64,000 nucleotides of DNA from Zygaena filipendulae (GCA_907165275.2 OU015659.1:10148501-10212500), one strand, 5' to 3'; shown: positions 1-12,259, numbered from the stretch's first letter. Numbers and translations: made by a program. The notes: generated by a model not told the origin, from the sequence alone.

Positions 1-3000
1 GCGCGCCGCACGCCAGCACGCGCGCGCACGCCGCGCCGCACGACCAGCTGGCGCGCGCCTCGCCCTCGCCCGCCGACGCGCACGCCACGGCGCGCTCCTT
101 CCCCGCCGGACAGTAGCACACTGGGCGGTGAACACACCGACAGCTCAATTAAAAATTAAAACTCACTACAGTGAAGCACCAAATTAATAGTTATTCAAAG
201 TTGGCCCTTAAGCATTGCTTCAGGGCCTTTAATTTCGGAGTTCCCGCGGGAATTGCGGGAAAAAAGTACTGTAAGCACTCTCTACTCTCTAAAGTACTCT
301 CAGTAGTTTACGGTGATTAGCTGTTCCCCGCACTAATTCCGGAGTTCCCGCGGGAATTCCGGGATAAAAACTATCCATCTTTTAAGTTGGACCATATTAT
401 AAATGGTTACAAAATTTTATTTATTTATTTATTTGTTTCGGAGTCCATCGCGGACAAACAACGTGACATGTGATTTTTATATGTATATAGATATACCACA
501 GGGAAAAACTTATCAAAGAAGTAAGAACATGGATATACCCAGGTGAATGACCTGTACATTTGATTTGTCGGCGCGTCAGCGGCAATACAAAGGGTATGAT
601 GGGTCAGCATTTCAGCAACTTACCCAGTTTTACGTAAAAACTAACGTTACCTATATTTTGTGTTTTTTTTTTTTATATTTTAAAAATTTTTGAGAATTGA
701 GATGAAAATTAAATACCGAATAACCTCTTTCGACACGTCCCTCCGTCAAACCTCACTCCCTATAATTATATGAGTTGCAGCTGCGCACCTTGCGTGACGG
801 TCTCGCGGCAAGGGTCGCAGGCGCCCTGGTGGCAGGCGCGCGCGCAACGGTGCACGCCGCAGTCGAGCGCGCGCCCACACTCGCGCCCGCACTCCTGCGG
901 CAGCTTGCTGCTGCACAGCACCGCGCGGGTCTCCGCACCGCACCCGCATTGTCTGATGCGACAAACCGTACACATAGTTTATAATCGACGACGAGACTTT
1001 TGTACACTAAGAATATTTATGTACAATGCGATAGTTTAATTTACATACTACTACCATTATATCAATACAAATTTTTAGATGAACTTTTTTATTTTTTGAG
1101 CTGGTTCCAAGATAAAAAGTATCTTAATATGTCATTTGAGGTACTGTAGCTTCCTATGATTGAAAGAGTTTTGAAAATCGCTTCAGCAGTTCCAGTCTGA
1201 GAGACTATCCTCTACATTCAAACATGAAATAAATTTTACAAATTATGTAGGACGAGAAACCATACGATGTGATATTTCATACGATATTTCATACGATAAA
1301 ATAATTTAAAAAAAAAGTTATTTCATAAACATTATTTAAAAACTAACGAGCTTCTCGAAGTTTCAAAGCTCAGTGTGATAGTAATAATGGTTACAAATAT
1401 GTTGCACTTGCAGATGTCTGTATCGAGTACTGACTTGTTGACGGTGGCCTGGCAGGGCGGGCAGGGCCCCGGGTGGCACAGCAGCGTGCAGGGGTGCGGG
1501 CAGGCGCGCGCGCGGCGGCAGGCCTGGCCGCAAGTGTGCGCGCCGCCGCCGCCGCGCGAGTACTCGGGCGCGCGCACCGCACCGCACATGCAGCGGTACT
1601 CGGCCGGGACCGACGCGGACGTGTTCTGGCAGGCGGGGCAACGCCATTTGCCCTCTGTCATAGATCAAAGGTGTCTATAATTAGGATGTTCCTGCGGGAA
1701 CCAGGTGAAATACTTTCTTAGCTGACTTCTCATAAACTGACAAATAATAGCTTCATAGGTCACTTAGTATTCAAGATTTCATGTAATCAGTGACAGATTT
1801 AAAAATTTTAATTGTGAAAGTCAGCTAAGTTTAGAAAAGAAAACGAGACAGAGACAGCATCACTCACCGACCAAGCTGCTAAAAGCCCACTTCCTGATAC
1901 ATCGCAGATGCAGCACATGGTAGCAATTGCAACAAGACCACACAGAGTCTATTTGTTTAACCCTCTCGCAGCACACAAGGCACTCCAGGGTTCCATTGTC
2001 TAACTGCTCACTTAGACGTTCACGTTGTGTCATCTCAGTGTTGGCTACATAAAAAAAAAACTGTGAATAACTTAAAACATGTTTCTTTAACTTGGTGATG
2101 CTTTTTTCACCATCACCAACCACCACTTTTTTGAACCATTTATTTCTATAAAAAGTTTCTGTATTTCTAAAGCAAAAAGTACATCTATGGCTGTACCTAA
2201 TGAGACAACTATCTTGTTATCTTTTTACTAAGTAATATTTTATATAAAAGAAAGCTATAGTTAATTGTATCTAAAGTAAAAAAAAACCGTGAAAGCTATT
2301 TCAACAAGGAAATAAAAGCAAATTATGTTTCCTAATTTTATTTGTGCACAATCCAAATTTCATATCATAACTTAAAAATAAAACTAATTAAAATCATCAA
2401 AATAATTATCATGCAACAGATATAGAAAATAGTACTGGAATATTATCATAATAAAAATTTAAATACCCACATCCAAATATGACATTTTTATCACACCACT
2501 CACTTAAAATATTCATTCCCTGAACTAACCTGTTTGATCTAGGACAAATTTTTGTTTACTTTTGCTTCGCATAGGGCTAGAAACATTGGCAGTTTCTCTA
2601 TTTGGGGCCTCTAACTTATTCTGCCTTTCATATCTTTCCTCGCGTTGTGACAAATATGTGTTAGCATATTGCTCATAATCAGCAGTGTTGTTTTGTGTAG
2701 AGCGCAGTCTTTGGCTGCCTGCCCAATTACCTCTCTGTCTTCCTGAACCCTCACCTCTACTATTTCTTGGATCATGACCTTTACTAATTGTGCTATTATA
2801 AAAAGTACGAGGGTTATCAGACTCTTTGTTTCTTGTTTTGGAGTTTTGTTTATTCCTACCATTTCGATTGTTTGACTCATTGCTAAGGTTGTAATCATTG
2901 TTTGTAGGACCCTCCTGGTTACAGTTTCTCAATTCTCTATTGTACCTATTATTTTCTTGTCCTCCACTAATCTCTTGTCCTCTGATGTTCTCTTGACCTC

Positions 3001-3625
3001 TGCTGTTCTCTTGAGCACATACATTATGTTCAATGTTTCTGTTAGACTGATTAAAAAACCTGTTTTGACTACTTTTCTTGGAATTTTGAGGTCTTTCCCT
3101 CCAATTAGTTTCATTATTGGAGTGACCAATTTTAAGCTCACTCAAAGTGACAGGTTCTGATATGCTAACATTTTGATTGCTCATAGATGGCTGCATTGAA
3201 CTTTTTGGCACAAACTCTATAGCTGTTGGTGTTAAATTTGATTTCAAGGCTATATCATTTGAATATACAGCAGTATTAGATGACGTAGCTTGATTATAAT
3301 CATCTAACCTATTTGAAACAGATGTGATTTGACCATAATTGTAAACATCATGAAGTTGAGCGTTTTGGGAAGTTGTTGGCATACCTTGATAGTTATATTG
3401 GTTAACTGGATAATTTAAATATGGTACACTGTTATAGCTGGCTGTGTCGCCAGGTGTGGCACTGTTGTCACCATGCATCTGAGTCAAATACTGATCATAA
3501 TGGTTGCTTGCATCATAACGTTTGTTGGGGTCATTTAAGTATGTTTGATTTGGGTATTGTCTGTCACCATTAGATGATCCTTCATACTGATCGTTGTATG
3601 CGTAAGAGTTATTCCACTCCGTCAT
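1..3625 (-). CDS. stc: NF-X1-type zinc-finger protein (shuttle craft / NFX1 homologue), 5' five coding exons, 3' end outside window
   Basis: Five exons were assembled on the minus strand: 3625-2530, 2044-1868, 1654-1435, 952-789 and 120-1 (continuing left). All junctions have GT/AG ends and matching phases. The first exon encodes about 365 residues rich in Asn, Gln, Ser and Tyr, with no recognised fold. The second encodes a Cys-rich RING/PHD-like finger (CLVCCERV ... [12 protein letters not shown] ... WRCPACQ) typical of the NFX1 family. Exons 3-5 then give successive NF-X1 fingers ([43 protein letters not shown]). NFX1 proteins are nuclear DNA- or RNA-binding proteins with E3-like RING fingers; Drosophila shuttle craft is needed for embryonic motor-axon development. 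The start ATG is at 3625-3623, giving [10 protein letters not shown]. The remaining NF-X1 fingers and the R3H domain expected of the family would lie left of position 1. Exons 3-5 are extremely GC-rich while exon 1 is AT-rich. Confidence 0.9.
231..477 (+). repeat. GCGGTTTCACCCGCG-family interspersed repeat fragments in the stc intron
   Basis: Two partial copies lie head to tail, each with the TTCCCGCGGGAATT core. The second runs on through the AAGTTGGACCATATTATAAA and TTTCGGAGTCCATCGCGGAC blocks seen in the fuller copies near 25890 and 34535. The rest of this 668-bp intron (121-788) shows only AT-rich sequence and a short TTTA run. Confidence 0.75.
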
Positions 3626-4973
3626 AGTGTAGGTAGTAAACTACGAAATATGGTGAAATTCAGCAGGCGAATATTGACTATCGTAATGTTTTTCTCATTA
3701 AATATGTAACTGACCACAGGCCGAAGCCTGAGGTCCTATTGCTTACGGCACTGCTATCTGTAAAAAGGAGTTCTTTTTAAGTCTGCTGTTGCTATGTAGG
3801 CCACAAAAAATATTTAAAACTTACACGTGTAAGTCTCAGATGGTGTAAGTATGTACTTACGTATGCTGCCGAATGTTTTACACACAGTTTGATAATAATT
3901 GCTAAGAAAAACAAAAAAATCATGCGAAAATAGTACACGGCTAAAAATGGCTGAGTGTATTTTGTAACGAATTACGAAGCAAAACGACAAAATTTTTTTG
4001 CTGAATTTGACGAACGAAAAAGCAAAAGTGATTTTTTTCCGAAAGACAGCAAAGCAAAGAACGCGATGTCAATTATCTGTCAATAAAGTCACTCGTCATT
4101 CGTCAGTGTCAAGTGTCATTTTTTTTTTGGTGAAGTTTACCCCTCAGAAGAATAATACCCCTTTCGGGGAAGGCAGAAGGAAACTAAGTTCAAGTAGTCA
4201 CGTGAAACTAGAGTTTTGATTGGCTGGCCAAAGTTTTCTATTCTAGTTTTCTATACGTTTACGATTGTAGAATATCAACTTGGCTAACCCCGATGTTGTT
4301 TCTACCTCAAACCCAATAGGTCCCATCGACGCTTTAGTAAATTGCCATTTAGCATCGTGGGCTCCCCTACTATAAACCTTACTCACTGACACTTGACAGA
4401 CTTTTGGCGGGATTTTTAGCAGAGTGGACGTCAGTTTTATTTCTTTGTTTTGCAAATTAGTTTATCGTGGTTAATATTGTGTAAATATGGTGGACTTTGC
4501 ATAATAGTGATCCAATAGTGATGAACAGTGTGCGAAAACAGTGAAATAAGATGCGTCCGCCGGGAGGTTTTCGTTTTTCTATACAACTTCCCACAGCGAA
4601 GATTCGCTGCCAAAAGTTCCGGTAAAGCATCAAAATGCATCTCACCAATGCATTTCGATGTCTGGGCCCAATTTTTTTTCTTAAAAATTTCAAAATTATT
4701 TTCAATCAATTTCCTTGCATTGTACTTTGTGACCATATTAATACATAGAGTTGAACTTCATTCTGTCTTTACAAAAATTTAGTGTTATTAAAAGTAAAAA
4801 AAAATGGTGATTTCTTAGATCATCATTTGGTGAATTTCCATTTTTTCCTCTGGCACAGTACAAAAATGGCGACGATTTTGACTTATTTAATTTTTTCGTC
4901 ACCGATTCTCAGATTCTCATTCTGAGTAGCCTAAAAAGTGAAAAATCGACCACGTTGACAACACTGACCATAA
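3626..4973. other. Intergenic region upstream of stc: promoter plus repeat debris
   Basis: This holds the presumed 5' UTR and promoter of the minus-strand stc gene; no clear TATA box stands out. At 4119-4190 there is a poly-T followed by GGTGAAGTTTACCCC and CTTTCGGGGAAGGC, the 3' tail of the LINE family seen at 59152. Around 4310-4375 sits a diverged end of the TAGTACGG element (compare 39620-39685). Around 4600-4660 are fragments related to the 625-bp element that follows. Confidence 0.6.
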
Positions 4974-5598
4974 TAGGGTACTTGCATGAAATTTATAATA
5001 AGAAATTGTGTCAATATTTCAAAAATAGAGCCTTAGAAAAGCGTTATCGTGAAAGATTTACTAAAAATTTTTTAATAGTTTCCGAAATTTCAACTTTTAA
5101 TTTTGTGAAACGGAACGTTGCAACGAAACACCAATCACAGCCACGCTTAACACATGACGTCACTTTTATTTTTTTAAGAAAGATTTGCCTCTTTCAGAGA
5201 AGGCAAAAGAAACTAAGTGCATACAGTCAACGCATATTTTCCATTTTCTGAAGTTTTTTACTTTAAAATGCATCGGTAACATGCATTTCGATTTTTCATT
5301 GGAACTTTTGGAAGTAAATCGACACAGTTCAACCTTAATTTCGCTTTTGGATATTGAAGTTATCTGTCTGTCAGTGTCACATGACCCTGTCAATACAGAC
5401 AGTGACATTTCTATCACAGATTAATAAGGCGTAATTTTGAAAAAGTGACGTCATTCCGCGTTCAGGTCTAAAGTAGGAACTTTGAAACGGTCTATTTAAT
5501 TAATTTATGCATATATTTTTTTCTATTTTCTTGCTTTGTTTAAGTAGGCCATATTTCTTCAAAATAGACTGAAAAAAAAATTTCATGCAAGTACCCTA
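4974..5598 (+). mobile_element. 625-bp terminal-inverted-repeat element, family A copy 1
   Basis: It begins TAGGGTACTTGCATGAAAT and ends with the reverse complement (ATTTCATGCAAGTACCCTA), flanked by A/T. Two other copies occur at 18287-19130 and, inverted, at 42342-42973, which fixes the ends. It encodes no recognisable transposase. One reading frame of about 80-95 codons recurs in all three copies (see findings). It is most likely a non-autonomous DNA transposon. Confidence 0.85.
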
Positions 5599-6044
5599 TT
5601 GGAGAAAAAGATGAAAAATAGTTATTAGTAATATTTAACGTAGGTTTGGATTACTCGGATTGATTTAATGTAGGTGGTTGTAGTGGTTGAATGTTTTTAA
5701 TATTTCCATGTATTAACAACCTTTATCGTCCACTTTCCGAGCATTATTAATTTTATAATTTTACGTAAACTTTTGAGTTTAAAGTTGGCAACTTTTAAAA
5801 ATTATCTATGGTGACCATAAATAAATAAGACATCCGCTTCCGTCGATGGACAAAACATAGCGTCATATCCTGACGCCATTTTGTCACAAGCTCATTCTCG
5901 AATCTCGATCGAGTCGGTTGTACTGTGCAGTGCGCTAATCCCGCCCGCGTTACAAATTTTTTAAACGCCATTTACTTTTACTGCGTTTGAACCGGCAAAA
6001 CACTAATAACAGTTAGTAAATTGAGTGGTAAAGAAAACAGCGAA

Positions 6045-7018
6045 ATGAGTTACGGAAGACCCCCGCCTCGTATCGACGGCATGGTGTCGTTAAAGGTGGA
6101 TAATTTAACATATCGCACGACACCTGAAGATTTGAGGCGTGTATTTGAAAGATGTGGAGAAGTTGGCGACATATATATTCCCAGGGATCGCTATACGAGA
6201 GAAAGCAGAGGATTCGCTTTTGTGAGGTAAATATTTCAATCGAGCTCGTGGGATGCGTCTATTTTTGGCTTTAGTGTACAAATTGGTAATCATTCTTTTG
6301 TTTTAGGTTTTACGATAGACGCGATGCTGAAGAAGCCTTGGATTCTTTAGACGGCCGCATGTTGGACGGCAGGGAGCTCCGTGTCCAAATGGCCCGTTAT
6401 GGACGTCCCTCCTCGCCCTATAGAAGCCGCTACGATCGCAGACGAAGGTTAGTAGCTGTTCTAGACAATCTAGTACCTAAATAAATGGTATTAAAATGTA
6501 GATATAATTTACTGGTATTTTAATTGTTAGTAAGTTAGTATATGTATACTATGCTTGTTAATAAACCCTAATTTATAGTGTCTATTAGTGAAACTTAAAA
6601 ATGGCTTCCTTTGTGATTAGTAACACTTGCTAAATACCTACTAGTTAGTTTTATTACAATAATAATATGACTAACTTTTGTTTGTATTGTAGTCAAACAG
6701 TGCAGGCGCTCTCCACAATGCTGGATCTGCCACTAAGGACGCCAAGCTTTATGAGGCTAAACAGTTTTACATAATTAGCTGCATAATGGAAAATTTAATT
6801 TGACAAGATAACAATGTTTATGTATTTGTGTTGTGGTATTTGTTTTTAGCAATTCCCGTTCACGGTCTCGTTCACGTCGTCGCTCCAGGTCCCGGTCGCG
6901 GAAGCGCTCATACACCCGCAGCCGGTCGCGCTCTCGCTCGCGCTCCCGCTCTGATTCAAAGAGCTCCCGTGGGCGCTCCCGCAGCCGCAGTCGTTCCCGC
7001 TCTCGTTCCAGGCATTGA
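6045..7018 (+). CDS. SC35: SR-family splicing factor, SC35/SRSF2 homologue
   Basis: Three exons: 6045-6226, 6307-6447 and 6850-7018, giving 163 residues. It starts MSYGRPPP, as in SRSF2. One RRM (about residues 14-92) contains RNP2 (LKVDNLTY) and RNP1 (RGFAFVRF). A short linker with [10 protein letters not shown] follows, then an Arg-Ser repeat tail (about 108-163). SRSF2-type proteins bind exonic enhancers and recruit the spliceosome in nuclear speckles; their RS tails are phosphorylated by SR kinases. The tail is short for the family but intact, and ends at TGA 7016-7018. I chose the ATG at 6045 because the match to SRSF2 starts there and no upstream in-frame ATG lies near it. Exon 3 is strongly GC-rich compared with its flanks. 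The intron between exons 2 and 3 holds a plausible alternative exon. Confidence 0.95.
6693..6774 (+). other. Candidate alternative (poison) exon of SC35
   Basis: A good acceptor (TTTGTTTGTATTGTAG) precedes 6693. Joined to exon 2 in phase 2, the sequence reads about 26 further codons and then stops at TAA 6772-6774, which would remove the RS tail. Mammalian SRSF2 autoregulates by splicing that triggers mRNA decay, so a similar exon here is plausible. No strong donor follows directly. Use of this exon is inferred only from the acceptor and reading frame. Confidence 0.35.
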
Positions 7019-9535
7019 AATGCCATGTATGTAAGTTATATTTTAATTCGCCTGCATTAGCTTTTGGATTCCCTCAGGTACTCTTTAATTCACTGTACTT
7101 TGCATAAGTGCAAGCAATAAGTTGATATAGTCACATTGCAGTTGAACAGTAGACCAGCTCCATAGATTTATACAAACAGTATTTTCTTATATTTGAGTAT
7201 AAAAATAGTCTGAGTTTTTGCTGCAGATAGAACTTGTGTATGGAATTTAATGCACATAGATGCAGCATTGATATGCCATTACATACATGTTACAATATTA
7301 AGTCAGTGAAAAAAAACATAAGCTGAAATACCTCTTTTTTTTAAGTTAAAATAAAGATTAAAAAGATATTCTTTTGTCTTCATTGCCCAAATTGATATGG
7401 TAGGTAGGTGGTAGTAGAGGCATGTGGCATCGCAGCATTAATTTTCAGAAAATTAGTGCTACATTTTTCTAGGTTACCTGTCCCTATCATTAAAAACTTT
7501 TGTTATTAAAGGTAAACTAAATTCTATAAATATTTTATTATAATATAGTTCCAGTTACCCTTAAATAAGTACCTAGGTAGTGTTATTTTTGTTATTAACT
7601 TTTCAGTTAATAAGTAATGAATTGGTCATTTTTCCTTTTACCTGGCACTTAGAAGATTCCATTTTAATTTTTACCTGGTACAAACAAGCTTTAATTTTTT
7701 TATTGTTTATTTACAGGTAGAGGGTACCGGTTGTGGTTTAAGAGCTGTGCCACTTGACTCTGCAGCTTTTGAACAAGGTACTAAAACTTCACTTTTTTTC
7801 AGCCCTAACACCTAGCTATGAATTTCATAGCAGCAGAAATATATGATGTAACAAATTAGGACTAAGTTTAAAAATTAAGTAAAGTTTAACACTTAACATT
7901 GTACTGTTAAGATTCTTTTTTTATTGAAACTAGATTGTAATATTGTAAATGTGAGGTCAATAATTCTTTAAATTCGCTTTAAAATACTTGACCCACATCT
8001 TTCAGTAGTGTTTTTTGTTTGTGTAACATAAGATTTTTTTCATATAAGTACATGATGCATTTTGGTGTTGTACATCAAGAGTTTTTAAAATATAACATGA
8101 CTGTTAATTCTCACCACAGCTTGTGACCATAATGGTCCTAGATATCATTTCAGATACTAAGTATTAACATTGGGCAGATAGATGTAAGCTCACTCCATGG
8201 TATATCTGGGCTAAATTATTGGACATCAAGTTAATGGTAATTCTATTTTTATAGAAAACTGATACAATGATCAATCAGGATTAACTCCAATGTTCCACAT
8301 AATCCCAGTTGTTATAAACTTGTGTAATAAAGTATTGGAGATGCATCACTCAGATCAGATTAATTGTAATACAAAACTTGTACAGTATTTCAACTTTCGT
8401 AATTATGTAATGCTTATGGTCTCTGAGTGTCATTTATGTAAAAAGTAAATTGTTCCTGAAAATGTACCTATATGCGAATTGGCTAAGTACCTATGTAAAA
8501 TTAATTGATGTGTTGGTATGCTCAGGGCGTGTGGAGTGCGCGGGGCGCGAGGCAGTTGCGGGGAAAGGGGGGGTTTGCCGTTTGCTGACAACTGCTGAAT
8601 TGCTGTTGTTGCAGTTTCTAAGTTATGAGTAAACTTTTGTATTTATTGACAAACCAAGACACGCATAACTAGGTAAATCTCATACAAACCACCCTAATGA
8701 ACAGCAGACTGCCCTGAACTATACAAATGACATAAGGTCACACTGGATGACTTTTTTTGAAGTGACTTGCAAGTAGTAGAATATGTGAGTAAACAAACAA
8801 ACTAAAATGATAAAATCATCATGAAATATTGAGTAGGTGTGGCCAGTTAGCGGAGGTGCACGCAGACTGAACTAATGTACGCATTTGTTTGGCAGGCCGG
8901 TGCTGCTTGCTGGCCTGTTTGCTGTGGCAGTTTCCTGTGCTGATTGCTGTGATTTGCAGATACGAGCGCGTCTAGGTTTATCGGTAACCCAGCCGGATTA
9001 CACGAGTCACGACCCTCCCTGCCCTCCAACGTTTTGAGAGTACATTTAGTGCGGAATAATTATTTTTTAGGTATTTCAGTCGGTCCCTCGTCAAATGTCT
9101 AGGTGATTGGCCCGTAGAATAACTTTTTTTTTTAGAAATTATTTCGAAGAAAGAAGAACCATAAAGATTCGTCGATAATGGCACAATGCAGACTTGGAAA
9201 TTTATAGGTTGAGATTTTCCAGAAATAAATAAACTTTTTATCATTAATCAAATTCTTTTATTGTGTGCATATTCCTCACAAGTTACAGCGCGTACACATG
9301 TTGCAGTTCCTAGTGGCATAAAAGCGATAGGCATGGGTCAGATATATCAAAACGAATCTGAAAGCAGATTTCATTTAGAAATCGGTTCGTATCGATATCC
9401 AAATTATAAAATTCGTTTTTCAGAAATCCAAATCTACCTCGTAACGAACCGATACAAAAAAACGAAAACTACGAATCGATACCAAAATGCATACCCACGC
9501 AAACAACCGTTATGATATTCGCACCATCCCTTTTT
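7019..9535 (+). other. SC35 3' region with several possible poly(A) signals and splice sites
   Basis: There is no protein-coding gene here. AATAAA signals sit at 7350-7355 and 8326-8331. A bounded segment at about 7717-7777 has a good acceptor (GTTTATTTACAG) and donor (AACAAG|GTACTA), so it could be a 3' UTR exon. Further acceptors precede GC-rich stretches at about 8530 and 8896. This layout would fit a spliced, regulated 3' UTR as known for SRSF2. From about 9250 the sequence grades into repeats. Confidence 0.4.
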
Positions 9536-10200
9536 AACCGACTTCCAAAAAGGAGGAGGTTCTATGTTCGATTTTATATGTATGTTCACCGATTACTCGA
9601 AGACGGTTGGACCGATTTCAAAAATTCTTTTTTTGTTTGAAATGGTATACTCCCAATTAGGTCCCATTGCCACCAAGTAAACTCTTCAAAAATTATAGGC
9701 ACACCTATAGCGATTTGGGTATTTTTTATAGTAAATCGTTCATTTGCTTTCGAAAAGCAAAATTTGAAGAAGTGGAACTGATGATGAAGACCACAGCTGG
9801 TCGTCGGAACTACTCAACAATGATACGTATTTCAGGGGTTCTAGTTAGAGCGATTTGGAAAATTGTTTTTTTGTTTGAAAGGGGATACTTCCGAATTGGT
9901 CACATTGTCACCAAGTCAGGATCTGATGGTGGGATCTTGGAGAAATCGAGGGAACTCTTCAAAATTTATAGGAACACCTATGACGATTTGGGTATTTTTT
10001 ATAGTAAATCGTTTATTTGCTTTTGGAAAGTAAAATTTGAAGAAGTGGAACTGATGATGAAGACCGCAGATGGTCATCGGAACTACTAAATAATAGGTAT
10101 TTCACAGATTACGATTCGTTAACTTTAATGTGCTTTCTAAACAATTTATGCTCGTCACACGGTGTATGGTGAAGTGGAACTGATGATGATGTACCAGGAG
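9536..10200 (+). repeat. CGACTTCCAAAAAGGAGG-type interspersed repeat, two tandem modules
   Basis: It starts with ACCGACTTCCAAAAAGGAGG. Two related modules of about 260 bp follow (9590-9830 and 9840-10090), each with the blocks GATTTGGGTATTTTTTATAG and GAAGTGGAACTGATGATGA. A further copy is at 31000-31450. No intact protein is encoded. Confidence 0.7.
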
Positions 10201-10315
10201 AACTCCTCAAAAATTAACGTCGGGAAAAGCTATATTTTGTAAAAGGTTATGAGCAGTTGACAGTAGGCTATTGTAACTTAGATAAATTACAAACCGACTC
10301 ACTAAAAAGCAATAA

Positions 10316-10723
10316 ATAAACAAATTTTTAACAAAAAAATTAAAACCGACTTCCAAAAACATAAATCTAAAAAAGCGAAAAATAACAAAATACCGTTTTA
10401 ATCCAAAAGACAAAAACACACTTAATATTATTGGTTCGTGCTACCACTGATCGGTATGAAGTCGGTGACAAGCCAAGTATGGAGGGGGTAGATGGGCTAA
10501 GTCGACTCCTGCTACCAGCTCTTCGTGAGCAAAACAACCCAAGTGGGCAGACACCAGCGGGCTTGTCACCGAATTCAAACCGATCAGTGGTAGCACGAAC
10601 CAATAATAATATTACGTGTGTTTTTGTCTTTTGGATTAAAACGGTATTTTGTTATTTTTAGCTTTTTTAGATTTATGTTTTTGGAAGTCGGTTTTAATTT
10701 TTTTGTTAAAAATTTGTTTTTAA
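10316..10723. mobile_element. Fold-back element with arms of about 160 bp
   Basis: The left arm (about 10316-10474) and right arm (about 10558-10723) are near-perfect reverse complements. They contain AAAACCGACTTCCAAAAACA and, further in, TGGTTCGTGCTACCACTGAT. A unique core of about 85 bp separates them. No coding capacity was found. It is probably a palindromic MITE, or two inverted copies of a repeat of the CGACTTCCAAAAA type. Confidence 0.75.
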
Positions 10724-10793
10724 CTAAGCATATCTTAGCGGAGGGACTAAGGGCGAATTTCAATGCCAAGATCGGTTTCTGCATTTTGTTTTA

Positions 10794-12259
10794 TAGTACG
10801 GGAGATACCGATGCTAATTCGGGAGTGACTCGAGCGTCGTAGGGACCTATTGGGTTTTGGAGATTAGGAGATATAAACAAAATAAGGTCATTTGATATTT
10901 TTTCATTCACCGGTGGGTTTAGCTTCTACAGGCTTTCAAAAATGTAAAAAAAAATATTAAAATGGAAATACTCGAGCGCGTCAGATATTGTAGTTTAGAT
11001 ACTCCAAGGTGTCTCTGATATCGAAAATATATTCATCTGCCGATTTGCGTGGTGGGGGTGGCCATCCGAAAGGGGAGAAAATAAAAAAAAAAATTTACTC
11101 CAGCGCGTCAGATATTCAAATGGGATGTTAAGTGAATCCTAAAAATGCTCCCCTTCAAAAATCTGCTGATTTGGAGGTGACGCAAGGTAGTAGTGAATTT
11201 TTGAACATGCAAAAAAAAATCTCAATTTTGAAATGCTCGAGCGTGTCAGATTATTTTACAGAAGGTTCAGCTTGCAGTCCAAGTTATGTTGGCTTAAAAT
11301 CTGACAATACATTTGAGGGATATTATTAATCTGACTGCTAGAAACAAAAATTATGATTTTTTTTTTATTTTTTTTTTTATTTCTGACGTAAGTTTAATAA
11401 CTTTATGAGCTATTACTTGTTCACAAAAAACACACTTTATATTTCTATGAAATATGTAAAAGCTCACAAAATATTATTCACAAAACTAACTTTAAAGCAC
11501 AAACAAGCCAGAGCGTTTTACATATAATAACATGAACGCGTTGTTTTGTGATGAGCTTTATTATATAATATATATATATAATTACATTAAAGTGAAAGGT
11601 TATAGGTGAACCTATAGTTTGATGTAATACTTACCTTAACTTATTTTAATATGTATTTTAACCGCCCAAAAAAAGTTATAATTTGACACGTTTAGCGCCG
11701 TGATATACTGTGATGACGTTATGGCGACGGAAAGTAGTGTGAGGACGGTGTGAGAGAGTGAGAGATAGAGAAAAAGTAAAAGGGAAAGAAAGACAGAGAT
11801 ATGAATAGGTACATGTTTCACTGCAGCTGCTCGTTCGATTCGAAGACGATTTTTGTCTCTTCGGCTTATGAAAATCGGCAGATTATATTTTTCCCGCTAT
11901 CCTTGAGTTATTTACTTTAAAATAAAGAATAAATCAAAATAATTTAAAATGTCGAAGTTGCGTTTTTTTTTTGCAAGTTTGTGATCCTCTAACTCCCTTA
12001 AGTCACGTTTAAATGGTGAGAGTATTCATATACATACTTCTCACTATGTAATTAACCCACCATATCTTAATCTGACGCGTTCGAGTATTTCGAGTTATCG
12101 ATTTTTTTTTTACTAATCTGATCGGTTATTCTAGACGCACCCACCAGTGTAGAGGGCCTATATTTGGTGGAGGTACTCAACATGGTGCAAGGTACCCCCC
12201 TTATGTTCATCTGACGCGCTTTACCTAATCCACAAATCCCCTCTTGGGCGCCCGTACTA
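10794..12259 (+). mobile_element. 1.47-kb TIR element, family B copy 1 (TAGTACGG ends)
   Basis: The ends are TAGTACGGG and CCCGTACTA. The full-length inverted partner is at 38232-39685. Subterminal copies of CTCGAGCGCGTCAGAT-like sites occur at about 10970, 11099 and 11234, and as reverse complements at about 12070 and 12209. There is no recognisable transposase; the longest frames are low-complexity. It is a non-autonomous DNA transposon. The flanks (TTA/TAA here, TAA/TAA in the partner) hint at a 3-bp target duplication, as in PIF/Harbinger elements, but that class call is tentative. Confidence 0.85.

Noticed and set aside
3..116. Plus-strand open frame ending in TAG at the left edge (Ala/His/Pro-rich)
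   Set aside because: The minus strand of the same bases continues the NF-X1 fingers ([20 protein letters not shown]) with matching splice phase, so the plus frame is a GC-driven shadow.
770..1039. Several overlapping frames on both strands in the GC-rich stc exons
   Set aside because: They are shadow frames produced by GC-rich codons; only the minus frame with ordered Cys/His fingers and good splice sites is real.
6775..7034. Arg- and Ala-rich frames opposite or beside the SC35 RS exon
   Set aside because: They are off-frame reads of the RS-repeat coding sequence.
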